Assembly (NCBI GenBank): GCA_016840285.1
Contig: JAEOSR010000018.1
Location: 1 to 22,018 of the forward strand
Direction: 5' to 3'
Length of the DNA: 22,018 nt
Source of the DNA: Candidatus Hodarchaeota archaeon
GTDB taxonomy: Archaea; Asgardarchaeota; Heimdallarchaeia; Hodarchaeales; Hodarchaeaceae
The notes under the pieces are model-generated. The model saw only the letters and a list, made by a program, of their open reading frames with translations, searched no databases and was not told the origin of the DNA. This document shows positions 15,640 through 22,018 of this stretch, one piece after another. Position 1 is the stretch's first letter. Each line of letters opens with the position of its first letter. A program made the translations under genes and the position numbers.

Positions 15640-16245
15640 TTAGTTCGTAGAATGATAATGACTCGCTCCAATGAAGTGAGCGATCCTTAGAGCTTCTGGA
15701 ATGGTGCCAATGGCCGTGCATTTCTTGATAAGTAGATAAGCATCCTTTGGATGAATTCCTGCTATTTGGAGGAAGAGAAGAGGATCATCTTGAACTTTTA
15801 GTGGTTCGCCCGCAAGCCTAATGCTCTGCCATCTCTCTTTATCACTAGGAAAAGCCTTCTCTAAAGCGAATTTAATTCCAGGATAATCAGGATATTTTCG
15901 AAGTATTACAATAACAGGGATTCTCGTTATTTCATATAAACTAACAATATCGAGGACTCCGAATCCTGCTATTGTGATCCCCTGCAATAGAATTGTTTTT
16001 AGCTGATATTTATGAGGAGACTCTAAGATCATTTCACTTATAATAGTGGTGGCTAGAGGATCGTCCTTTTTGAGGTGACATTGAATAATACCATCAACGT
16101 AAGCTGCTCCCTTCATAATGACACCAAAAACTGGAATATTTATATCTTCTTTAGAAAAACGGTCAAATCCTCCGTCATCGATTCCAATTATAGGAGTTTT
16201 AGACTTGACAGTTCGCCAACGTTTGACTATTTTCTTATCGTTCAT
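15640..16245 (-). CDS. DUF99 / UPF0215 family protein (endonuclease V-like fold)
   Basis: 201 residues from ATG. It follows the archaeal DUF99 pattern: GIDDGGF near residues 21-27, then VFGVIMKGAAYVDGI, LLQGITIAGFGVLDI (the family's LdGit.aGFnvvDi), IPVIVILRKYPD and a C-terminal PEALRIAHFIGASH. DUF99 is an archaeal family of unknown function, related in fold to endonuclease V, with some of the conserved acidic residues at the equivalent site. Length is typical. It stands alone, convergent with the GT2 gene with a 6-bp gap, and shares its strand with the small RHH gene 121 bp upstream. It might be cotranscribed behind that regulator. No specific reaction can be named. Confidence 0.9.
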   Translation of the reverse strand: MNDKKIVKRWRTVKSKTPIIGIDDGGFDRFSKEDINIPVFGVIMKGAAYVDGIIQCHLKKDDPLATTIISEMILESPHKYQLKTILLQGITIAGFGVLDIVSLYEITRIPVIVILRKYPDYPGIKFALEKAFPSDKERWQSIRLAGEPLKVQDDPLLFLQIAGIHPKDAYLLIKKCTAIGTIPEALRIAHFIGASHYHSTN

Positions 16246-16366
16246 TAGGATGCACTGAGTGCGATTGCATTACCTTGTCTAATTAATTTAGTTTTTAAAA
16301 AAGTTGTTACAAGGCAATATCCTTAGATTTTTAATGGAGGAGAACTGGATGTTAATCCAGTTCTTA
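16246..16366. other. Spacer between RHH gene and DUF99 gene
   Basis: 121 bp. It holds the perfect inverted repeat at 16341-16364 and an AT-rich stretch (TTTAGTTTTTAAAAAAG at about 16288-16304) that could serve as a DUF99 TATA region, about 45-55 bp before its ATG. No coding potential seen. Confidence 0.4.
16341..16364. other. Perfect 10-bp inverted repeat with 4-nt loop, just after the RHH stop codon
   Basis: AGAACTGGAT (16341-16350), GTTA, ATCCAGTTCT (16355-16364). Arms are exact reverse complements. On the minus strand it begins 2 nt after the RHH stop and lies about 95 bp before the DUF99 start. It is a candidate mRNA 3'-end hairpin, but the palindrome could also be a protein-binding site. 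The following minus-strand sequence has no long T-run. Confidence 0.75.
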
Positions 16367-16546
16367 TTAATAGGAAGATTGAGGAATTAATGCACTGGCA
16401 CGAAGACTCCACAATTCATCTTTCAGCATGTCACGGATGGCAAAACGAATTGCTTCACTGCGATTGGGATACCTTCCACTGCGTACTAACTCATCAAGTC
16501 CTAATACCTGATCATTTGGGAGATGCACCGTAATAAGTTTCATCAT
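16367..16546 (-). CDS. Small ribbon-helix-helix (CopG/NikR-N-like) DNA-binding regulator
   Basis: 59 residues from ATG 16546 (an adjacent ATG at 16543 gives 58), ending in TAA at 16367-16369. The pattern is textbook RHH: a strand KLITVHLPN at residues 3-11, helix 1 QVLGLDELVRSGRY, turn PNRSEA, and helix 2 IRFAIRDMLKDEL. These proteins dimerise, pair their N-terminal strands and insert the sheet into the major groove of short repeated operators. There is no effector domain (NikR has an added ACT-like metal domain, absent here). A GAGGT Shine-Dalgarno-like sequence lies at 16559-16563 and a TATA-like box at 16598-16605, with a repeat array directly behind it. Divergent from nrdJ, so autoregulation and control of nrdJ are likely but inferred. 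Confidence 0.92.
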   Translation of the reverse strand: MMKLITVHLPNDQVLGLDELVRSGRYPNRSEAIRFAIRDMLKDELWSLRASALIPQSSY

Positions 16547-16597
16547 TTTAAATTATCAACCTCTTTTTGGTGGTTAACGAAATTGATATTATGGATG

Positions 16598-16605
16598 GTT
16601 TAAAA
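16598..16605 (-). promoter_or_regulatory. TATA-like box for the RHH gene
   Basis: TTTTAAAC on the minus strand, about 55 bp upstream of ATG 16546, which leaves a leader of about 25-30 nt that can hold the GAGGT motif. The repeat array starts 3 bp upstream, where a BRE would be. Confidence 0.5.
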
Positions 16606-16608
16606 CAA

Positions 16609-16649
16609 GCATAATACAAGCATATTACATGGTACTATAGGCATATTAC
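16609..16649. promoter_or_regulatory. Phased operator-like array: three GCATAWTAC repeats
   Basis: GCATAATAC (16609-16617), GCATATTAC (16620-16628) and GCATATTAC (16641-16649). Start-to-start spacings are 11 and 21 bp, close to one and two helical turns, so all copies face the same side of the DNA. The stretch between copies 2 and 3 (GTACTATAG, 16632-16640) resembles a degenerate inverted half-site. The array abuts the RHH gene's TATA box, a typical place for an autoregulatory operator. Binding protein inferred. Confidence 0.65.
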
Positions 16650-16709
16650 CTGGGATCAATGGATGTTCAACAATATTGTATCCGACATTTTTGCGTACTA
16701 CTGCTGAGC

Positions 16710-16727
16710 TAATTAAATTTTTAATTA
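16710..16727. promoter_or_regulatory. AT-only inverted repeat
   Basis: TAATTAAA (16710-16717), TT, TTTAATTA (16720-16727), perfectly symmetric. It could act as a TATA-like element in either direction or as a binding site. AT-only palindromes also arise by chance in such sequence. Confidence 0.4.
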
Positions 16728-16771
16728 ATATAGATCATTCTCCCTTCTGCTATTTGAGGAGTAAAAATGGT

Positions 16772-16814
16772 TTGAGCTGCTTGTGTCTTTATCAGCTCAA
16801 TCATTATCAGTTCA
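16772..16814. promoter_or_regulatory. TTGAGCTG inverted repeat with an extra direct half-site
   Basis: TTGAGCTG (16772-16779) and CAGCTCAA (16793-16800) are exact reverse complements with a 13-nt spacer, so their centres lie 21 bp (two turns) apart. ATCAGCTCA (16791-16799) recurs as ATCAGTTCA at 16806-16814, 15 bp on. This fits a dimeric DNA-binding site with a third half-site, about 80-100 bp upstream of the nrdJ TATA box. Confidence 0.5.
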
Positions 16815-16876
16815 TCAATGTTTTTTGGGTTCTTAAATGAGGTTTCACAATCTATTACTGAAAAGATATTCTAGTT

Positions 16877-16902
16877 TGGACTCCTTTTATATATCAAGTC
16901 CA
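16877..16902 (+). promoter_or_regulatory. nrdJ promoter: TATA box inside an inverted repeat
   Basis: TGGACT (16877-16882) and AGTCCA (16897-16902) are exact reverse complements, 20 bp apart start to start, flanking CCTTTTATATATCA with a clear TATA box (TTTATATAT at about 16887-16894). Start codon ATG 16964 lies about 70 bp downstream, giving a leader of roughly 45 nt. A repressor bound to both arms would cover the TATA box. Confidence 0.6.
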
Positions 16903-16963
16903 CTCATTAATAAGAACTATGGCAACCTGAGCTCAATACATTCTGAATAAAGGGATTAAAATT

Positions 16964-19900
16964 ATGACTCTCATCTCAGAAGAATCAGAGAAGTCTATAA
17001 GAACAAAACAATCAAATCTCACACGCAACGCAAAGATAGTCCTTGAGAAACGATATCTGAGGCAAAATGAACGTGGGGAGGTTATCGAAACACCTGACCA
17101 GCTATTTAAGCGAGTAGCTAAATCCATTGCAGCGAATGAAGCAAGGTATGGCAGTGATCCAGCTTTATATGAAGAAAAATTTCATGATATGATGATTAAT
17201 CTCGAGTTTCTCCCGAATTCACCGTGTTTAATGAACGCGGGGGCTGAACTCAACCAGCTTTCGGCTTGTTTTGTCCTACCAGTCCATGATGATATGAACT
17301 CTATCTTCCTCGCTATTAAAAATGCAGCTATAATTCATAAATCAGGTGGAGGTACAGGTTTTACTTTTTCTCATCTTAGGCCTGCTAATGATAAAGTCCA
17401 GACTACAGGCGGTGTTGCTAGTGGCCCGATTAGCTTCATGACCGTCTTTAATTCCGCTACAGAGATCATCAAACAAGGCGGATGTGTATCAGCTGATAGC
17501 TTTATCCGAACTCCTGAAGGAGTTAGAAAACTCGGAAAATTGCTTGATTGTCCCCCAATGGGAGAAAACTTCACAAAAGAGCTTGTTTATGATGGAAATT
17601 CCTATAATAATGCTTTAATTTCAATGGATAATGGCATAGCTGAAGTTCTAAAACTTGAAACTGATATTGGATTGTACTTAGACGCGACTTATAATCATCA
17701 AATCGCTTGCATTGATCAAAAAGGGGAAAGAATATGGAAAGCTGTTCATGAAATTCGCGAAGGAGACTGGGTAATTGTCGTATTAGGAGGTCATAGGGGT
17801 AAAGAGGTTCACCTCCCAAAAATCGATGAACAACATTTCAATGCTACTCCTATTAAAATTCCAGAAACGATGACATCTGAGCTGGGTGAAATTTTAGGGT
17901 TATATATGGCTGATGGTTGTTTGAGTACTGGGGGAAGAATGATTTTTAGTGTTGATAACAAAGATTCTGATTTAATACATAGAATTGAAGATTTAATGTT
18001 CTTTTCTTTTGGCCTGAAAATTGGAAGGAAGGAGGATAATGTTTCTTGGAGCGATATAATTTTCTATTCTCACGATTTATACAGATTTTTTGAAGACATG
18101 AAGTGGAAGAAGGAATCATCAGCTAAAGCTTTTATTCCACGCGAAATATTTCAGTCTCGTCCAGAAGTAGTAAAAGCGTTTATAAGGGGTTTATTTGAGG
18201 GAGATGGGAATATACATACAAACGGGTATCCTAGACTCTACTCGACATCTCGAAAATTAATAGAACAGACACAACAGTTATTACTAGGATTAAATGTTGT
18301 ATCTAGCTATAGTGTTCGACGGAAAAGAGATAATAGTTACGGGAAAAAGCCAATTTACACCTTAAGAATCGTCTCTAATAGAAGTTTGAGAGTATTTAAA
18401 GAGGAGATAGGATTCATATCAAAAAGGAAGACAGAAACATTTCAATCTAGATATCATGAAAAAGCATTCGAGTACAATGATGTAATTCCAAACCAAGGAG
18501 AGAAACTTAAACAGCTTTACAACTATGTTGGGAGGGGATCAGGTAAAGGGAGAGGAAAAAGAGGAGCTGATAGAAGGTTCTATAGGGCTATTCAGCATTA
18601 TATAGGTGATCCATCCCATAGAAGGAATTTAACAAGAAAGAGGTTGAAATTTCTACAAGAAAAATATGATATTATTCGTAATAATGAGCATTTTGCCAAG
18701 ATTTCTAATCAAAAATATTATTTTACGCAGGTTAAGAAAATCTTATGGACAAAATCGTATACGATGGATATTGAAGTTCCAGGTTCAAGTCAATTTGTAG
18801 CTAATGGCATTCTTGTTCATAATCGGCGTCGGGGAGCAAACATGGGGATCTTAAGAGTTGATCATCCCGATATTATGGATTTCATTCATTGTAAAGAAGA
18901 TTTGAGTACGTTAAATAATTTTAACATTTCCGTGGGGCTCACTGAGACATTTATGGAGGCAGTAATTCAGGATGACGAGTATCCTCTCATCAATCCCCGT
19001 AATTCTCAAGAGGTAACTCGACTTAAAGCTCAAGTGGTATTTGATGAAATTGTCCAAATGGCTCATACCAATGGAGAACCAGGCATAGTTTTTTTGGATA
19101 GGATAAATGAAACTAACCCAACCCCTAAAGTGGGTAAAATCGAAGCAACGAATCCTTGCGTAACTGGAGATACATTGATAGCAACAGCTGATGGTAGATC
19201 AGCGGTTCCAATACGACAATTAGCTGAAGAAGGAAATGATGTTCCTGTATTTACCGAAGATGATCAAGGTAAAATTACGGTTAGATTCATGAGAAGGCCA
19301 AGACTAACAGGAAATAAAGTTCCTGTATATCGGGTACATCTTGATTCAGGGGACATCTTAAAGACAACAGCCAATCATAATTTTTATCTTAGAAATGGAA
19401 CCTTAAAACGAACAGATGAGTTACAATCTGGAGATAGTTTGCATATCTTAACAAAAGTATTACAGTATCAAAGAGGGAAATATTCAGCTAATCCTCACAA
19501 AAAATACATGAGAATGTATAATCGAGGTCGTTCTGAAAAATCAGAACATACGCTAATTGCAAAATTTTTCCATAATAACAATGAATCAATACCTGAAGAT
19601 CATGTTGTTCATCATATAGATTTTGATTCGGAAAATAACTCACCAGCAAATCTTAGGATAATGCACGTTCATGAACATGATGCATTTCATAGTAAGTCCA
19701 TGAAAGGAAAAAAGAATCCAATTTTCAAAATAAAAGCTGATCCAAGGAAATGGAAAAAGTACAAAGCAGAAAATCCCTTCTATCATCCCATCGGAGAAAA
19801 TAACCCAAGATATGGTATTAAAGTTTCAGAAGAAACAAAGAAAAAAATTAGCTCATCACGGAAGAAATCTTATGAAAATAATCCAGAGCAAAAACTCCTC

Positions 19901-22015
19901 CTATCAGAGATTTCTCGTGAAAATTGGAAAGATCCAAATTATATCAAAAAAGCTCAGAAGGGCTTTCGTCAGAGAGCTTTAAGAAAACTAGAAGAGTGTA
20001 AACAAAAAACAGATCTCAGATGCTTTTTAGATGACAATAGTGTGATGGTAGAAAAAACTTGTGAGCATTGTGGTAAATTATTTTATATTAGTTTTAATGA
20101 AAGAGAAATCAGCTATTGTAACAGAAAATGTTTTATGAAACATTTCAATTCAGAAGAAGAAATGATTATCAAAAGAACTACTGGTGTAAGAAAGACATAT
20201 AAAAATCTTGCTGAAGAAAAAAGATTGAAACAGATACAAAATTATCTTGAGTTGAAGGAAAAATTAGATAGAGAACCTTTTAAAAAGGAATGGGAAAGTT
20301 TATGCAGACAATCTTCTGTCCCGTTCAGATTAAGGACAGAATTCGGATTTAAAACCTATAGAGAGCTTAAAGAATATTCCTCTATGCATAATCACAGAGT
20401 TGTAAAAGTTGACTTTCTTGGAGAGGAAGATGTCTATAATGGTACAGTTGATGAATATCATTCTTTCTTCATCGGAGGGTTTGAAGAACAAGTTGGAGAG
20501 AGAAAAAAGATCAAATTCGTTAAAACACAGAACTGCGGAGAACAGCCTCTGTTAGCGTACGAGTCGTGCAATTTAGGGTCTATCAATCTCAGTAAGATGG
20601 CAAAGAAGGATACCATTGATCCACTGAAATCTCATGTTGATTATAATCGGCTTAAACGAGTTATTACCCTTGCTGTGCGCTTTTTGGACAATGTGATTGA
20701 TGTCTCTACCTTTCCTCTCCCTGAAATTGAGCAAATGACAAAAGCTAACAGAAAGATTGGGCTTGGAGTCATGGGGTTTGCAGATTTACTCATAAAATTG
20801 GGTATTCCTTATAATTCTCAAAAAGGGATTGAATTAGCACAACGGATAATGAAATATATCCATACTATTGCAATAAGAGAATCTCAAAAATTGGCTCAAG
20901 AACGTGGATCATTTCCTAATTTTGAAAAAAGTATTCATGCTGAAAACTTCCCTATGATGCGAAACGCTACATTAACAACGCTTGCGCCAACAGGTTCTAT
21001 CTCAATCATTGCAGGCTGTTCTAGTGGTATTGAACCCCTCTTTATGTTGACTTATGAACGACGTGTCTTGGACGACGATATTTTAGTTGAAGGATATCCC
21101 TTTTTCGTGAAGATTGCCAAAAACCAAGGAATTTACTCAGACGAACTAATGGAAAAAATAGCAGCAACTGGTTCAATCGCAGAAATCACTGAAATACCTG
21201 AAGAGATACGTCAAACTTTTGTTACTGCACACGACATCTCCCCAGAGTGGCATGTTCGGATGCAAGCAGCATTCCAGACATCAGGAGTAGATAATGCGGT
21301 TTCAAAGACGATAAATTTTCCCATTGAAGCAACAAAGGCTGATATCAATAATGCATACATGTTAGCTTACAAATTGGGTTGTAAAGGGATAACAGTATAC
21401 CGATCTGGGTCTCGAACTTACGATGTTTTATCTAAAAAAGGCACTAATGAAGTGAAACAAGTAGATGAGGTTCTCCCATCGAAAAAACCAAGATATCGGC
21501 CAGATATTACTCGGGGAGTCACTGAACGGGTACGAGTGGGTTGTGGAACCAATTTATTCATAACCATTAATGAAGATGAAGAGGGATTAGCTGAACTATT
21601 TTTATCACTAGGAAAGTCTGGTGGATGTGTCGCATCGCATATTGAGTCAATGGGTCGATTGATTTCACTAGCCCTTCGGAGCAGGATTGAACCCGATGAA
21701 ATAATAATTCAGCTTAAATCCATACGTTGTCCTTCCCCTACATTTGGTTCAGAAGGCCCAATTCTGTCTTGTGCTGATGCAGTCGCTAAGTCCGTAGAAC
21801 GATTCGTAAACCGCTATAGTATCAATAATCATAATGATGAGGTTGTTTCTGTTAAAAAAATAGAGGAAAATATTTCTAGTTCGGACAGCAACTCTATTTA
21901 TCTTTCTCATACTACTTCAGGATTACGTCCAGAATGTCCTGAATGTGGGAATCTTGTGGAGCATAGTGAAGGATGCGTACTTTGTCGGGTTTGTGGTTAT
22001 TCTAAGTGTGGATAA
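16964..22015 (+). CDS. nrdJ: Adenosylcobalamin-dependent (class II) ribonucleotide reductase, interrupted by two inteins
   Basis: 1683-residue precursor from ATG; 777 residues after removal of residues 174-620 and 732-1190. It reduces ribonucleotides to deoxyribonucleotides with a cobalamin-generated thiyl radical. Extein motifs: LTRNAKIVLEKRYL without an ATP-cone, then SACFV (Cys102, redox cysteine). Next come the KSGGGTGFTFSHLRP and RRRGANMGILRVDHPDI segments. The active site reads NP/CGEQPLLAYESCNLGS, with Asn730, radical Cys1191 and Glu1193, and Cys1202 as second redox cysteine. LAPTGSISIIAGCSSGIEPLF follows. A TSCPD domain (about 1530-1625) and a cysteine-rich tail follow, with CxxC pairs 1658/1661 and 1671/1674 plus Cys1677 and Cys1682; part of the tail probably relays reducing power to the active site. 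The frame is intact throughout. It is divergent from the RHH gene with an elaborate promoter region. The enzyme needs both inteins removed, and intein 1 has a non-standard junction. Confidence 0.96.
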   Translation: MTLISEESEKSIRTKQSNLTRNAKIVLEKRYLRQNERGEVIETPDQLFKRVAKSIAANEARYGSDPALYEEKFHDMMINLEFLPNSPCLMNAGAELNQLSACFVLPVHDDMNSIFLAIKNAAIIHKSGGGTGFTFSHLRPANDKVQTTGGVASGPISFMTVFNSATEIIKQGGCVSADSFIRTPEGVRKLGKLLDCPPMGENFTKELVYDGNSYNNALISMDNGIAEVLKLETDIGLYLDATYNHQIACIDQKGERIWKAVHEIREGDWVIVVLGGHRGKEVHLPKIDEQHFNATPIKIPETMTSELGEILGLYMADGCLSTGGRMIFSVDNKDSDLIHRIEDLMFFSFGLKIGRKEDNVSWSDIIFYSHDLYRFFEDMKWKKESSAKAFIPREIFQSRPEVVKAFIRGLFEGDGNIHTNGYPRLYSTSRKLIEQTQQLLLGLNVVSSYSVRRKRDNSYGKKPIYTLRIVSNRSLRVFKEEIGFISKRKTETFQSRYHEKAFEYNDVIPNQGEKLKQLYNYVGRGSGKGRGKRGADRRFYRAIQHYIGDPSHRRNLTRKRLKFLQEKYDIIRNNEHFAKISNQKYYFTQVKKILWTKSYTMDIEVPGSSQFVANGILVHNRRRGANMGILRVDHPDIMDFIHCKEDLSTLNNFNISVGLTETFMEAVIQDDEYPLINPRNSQEVTRLKAQVVFDEIVQMAHTNGEPGIVFLDRINETNPTPKVGKIEATNPCVTGDTLIATADGRSAVPIRQLAEEGNDVPVFTEDDQGKITVRFMRRPRLTGNKVPVYRVHLDSGDILKTTANHNFYLRNGTLKRTDELQSGDSLHILTKVLQYQRGKYSANPHKKYMRMYNRGRSEKSEHTLIAKFFHNNNESIPEDHVVHHIDFDSENNSPANLRIMHVHEHDAFHSKSMKGKKNPIFKIKADPRKWKKYKAENPFYHPIGENNPRYGIKVSEETKKKISSSRKKSYENNPEQKLLLSEISRENWKDPNYIKKAQKGFRQRALRKLEECKQKTDLRCFLDDNSVMVEKTCEHCGKLFYISFNEREISYCNRKCFMKHFNSEEEMIIKRTTGVRKTYKNLAEEKRLKQIQNYLELKEKLDREPFKKEWESLCRQSSVPFRLRTEFGFKTYRELKEYSSMHNHRVVKVDFLGEEDVYNGTVDEYHSFFIGGFEEQVGERKKIKFVKTQNCGEQPLLAYESCNLGSINLSKMAKKDTIDPLKSHVDYNRLKRVITLAVRFLDNVIDVSTFPLPEIEQMTKANRKIGLGVMGFADLLIKLGIPYNSQKGIELAQRIMKYIHTIAIRESQKLAQERGSFPNFEKSIHAENFPMMRNATLTTLAPTGSISIIAGCSSGIEPLFMLTYERRVLDDDILVEGYPFFVKIAKNQGIYSDELMEKIAATGSIAEITEIPEEIRQTFVTAHDISPEWHVRMQAAFQTSGVDNAVSKTINFPIEATKADINNAYMLAYKLGCKGITVYRSGSRTYDVLSKKGTNEVKQVDEVLPSKKPRYRPDITRGVTERVRVGCGTNLFITINEDEEGLAELFLSLGKSGGCVASHIESMGRLISLALRSRIEPDEIIIQLKSIRCPSPTFGSEGPILSCADAVAKSVERFVNRYSINNHNDEVVSVKKIEENISSSDSNSIYLSHTTSGLRPECPECGNLVEHSEGCVLCRVCGYSKCG
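17483..18823 (+). mobile_element. Intein 1 of NrdJ: LAGLIDADG homing-endonuclease intein at GG/RRRGANMG
   Basis: Residues 174-620 (447 aa), in frame. Block A starts CVSADSFIRTPEG after KQGG; block B is ATYNHQIAC with the Thr and His; block F/G ends VPGSSQFVANGILVHN. Two LAGLIDADG motifs are present: LGLYMADG (catalytic Asp317) and FIRGLFEGDG (Asp414), so the endonuclease looks intact. A basic Gly/Arg/Lys-rich segment follows at about 525-540. The splice donor Cys174 and terminal His-Asn are normal. The next extein residue is Arg621, not Cys/Ser/Thr, so the standard transesterification step has no nucleophile. Confidence 0.93.
19157..20533 (+). mobile_element. Intein 2 of NrdJ: HNH homing-endonuclease intein at the active-site NP/CGE motif
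   Basis: Residues 732-1190 (459 aa), in frame. Block A is CVTGDTLIATADGRS; block B is LKTTANHNFYL (TxxH); block F is VYNGTVDEYHSFF. An HNH nuclease core lies at residues 880-909 (VVHHIDFD...NNSPANLRIMHVHEHDAFH). A NUMOD3-like DNA-binding segment (NPRYGIKVSEETKKKIS, 947 on) and a Cys4 zinc finger (Cys1033, 1036, 1052, 1056) follow. The C-terminus is unusual: after FFIGGF come about 17 extra polar residues ending KTQN, so Gln1189 replaces the usual penultimate His. The +1 residue is Cys1191, as required. Confidence 0.93.
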
Positions 22016-22018
22016 ATA

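Larger units (their letters stand above)
16547..16963. promoter_or_regulatory. 417-bp divergent regulatory region RHH-nrdJ
   Basis: No supportable gene. From left to right: RHH Shine-Dalgarno and TATA, the phased repeat array, an AT-rich inverted repeat, a TTGAGCTG inverted repeat with a nearby direct repeat, then the nrdJ TATA box inside another inverted repeat, and a leader with AAAGGGAT shortly before the ATG. No cobalamin riboswitch signature and no bacterial NrdR box were recognised. Confidence 0.6.

Noticed and set aside
16660..16713. A 17-codon frame MDVQQYCIRHFCVLLLS between the RHH gene and nrdJ
   Set aside because: Too short, no family resemblance, and lies within the regulatory spacer.
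16837..16950. A 37-codon ATG frame just upstream of nrdJ on the plus strand
   Set aside because: It spans the nrdJ TATA box and inverted repeat, has no recognisable pattern and no Shine-Dalgarno sequence; most likely chance.
16903..16963. Adenosylcobalamin riboswitch in the nrdJ leader
   Set aside because: The leader is only about 45-60 nt and lacks a B12-box-like GCCACTG; too short for the class.
16964..22015. The idea that the interruptions in nrdJ are introns or a misassembly
   Set aside because: Both insertions are in frame, start with Cys, end with Asn, sit at known RNR motif sites and contain splicing blocks and endonuclease motifs, so they are inteins.

Overview
The window looks archaeal. 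It encodes a transcription factor B, a DUF99 (UPF0215) protein, a CopG-like ribbon-helix-helix regulator, a GGPP-type prenyl synthase and a class II ribonucleotide reductase with archaeal-style inteins. TATA-like boxes precede several genes, and the DNA is AT-rich by eye. A possible Roadblock-like protein, a large secreted alpha/alpha-toroid protein rich in N-glycosylation sequons and a lipoyl synthase would suit an Asgard-group archaeon (Heimdallarchaeia-like). That placement is inference from gene content only. No rRNA, tRNA, CRISPR array or insertion sequence was seen.

Layout, left to right. Positions 1-123 are the tail of a charged protein ending in a 24-bp tandem repeat. An LpdD-like prenyl-FMN-chaperone-family protein (174-578) overlaps tail-to-tail with a long secreted, membrane-anchored protein on the minus strand (538-3843). 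Next come a translationally coupled pair (small Roadblock-like protein plus a long coiled-coil protein, 3967-5621), a membrane M48 protease with a large C-terminal extension (5653-8073, minus) and, divergently, lipoyl synthase (8201-9112). TFB (9434-10429) is followed by a zinc-ribbon CPBP membrane protease on the minus strand (10496-11809).

Positions 12174-15633 look like one operon: polyprenyl diphosphate synthase, a nucleotidyltransferase-fold protein and a processive-type GT2 membrane glycosyltransferase. Together they suggest lipid-linked sugar or glycolipid/polysaccharide synthesis. The nucleotidyltransferase has lost several family-signature catalytic residues and carries an N-terminal segment that reads like a ribbon-helix-helix domain, so it may be a regulatory pseudo-enzyme. 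A DUF99 gene converges on this operon.

The last third is a regulated ribonucleotide reductase locus. A 59-residue ribbon-helix-helix gene (16367-16546, minus) lies divergent from nrdJ. The roughly 420-bp spacer holds a phased array of three 9-bp repeats beside the regulator's TATA box, two further inverted repeats, and an inverted repeat flanking the nrdJ TATA box. nrdJ (16964-22015) carries two inteins with unrelated homing-endonuclease types: LAGLIDADG at the GG/RRRGANMG site and HNH with a NUMOD3-like motif at the NP/CGE active site. The first intein is followed by Arg instead of Cys/Ser/Thr, which the standard splicing chemistry does not allow. The second uses the presumed thiyl-radical cysteine as its +1 nucleophile.
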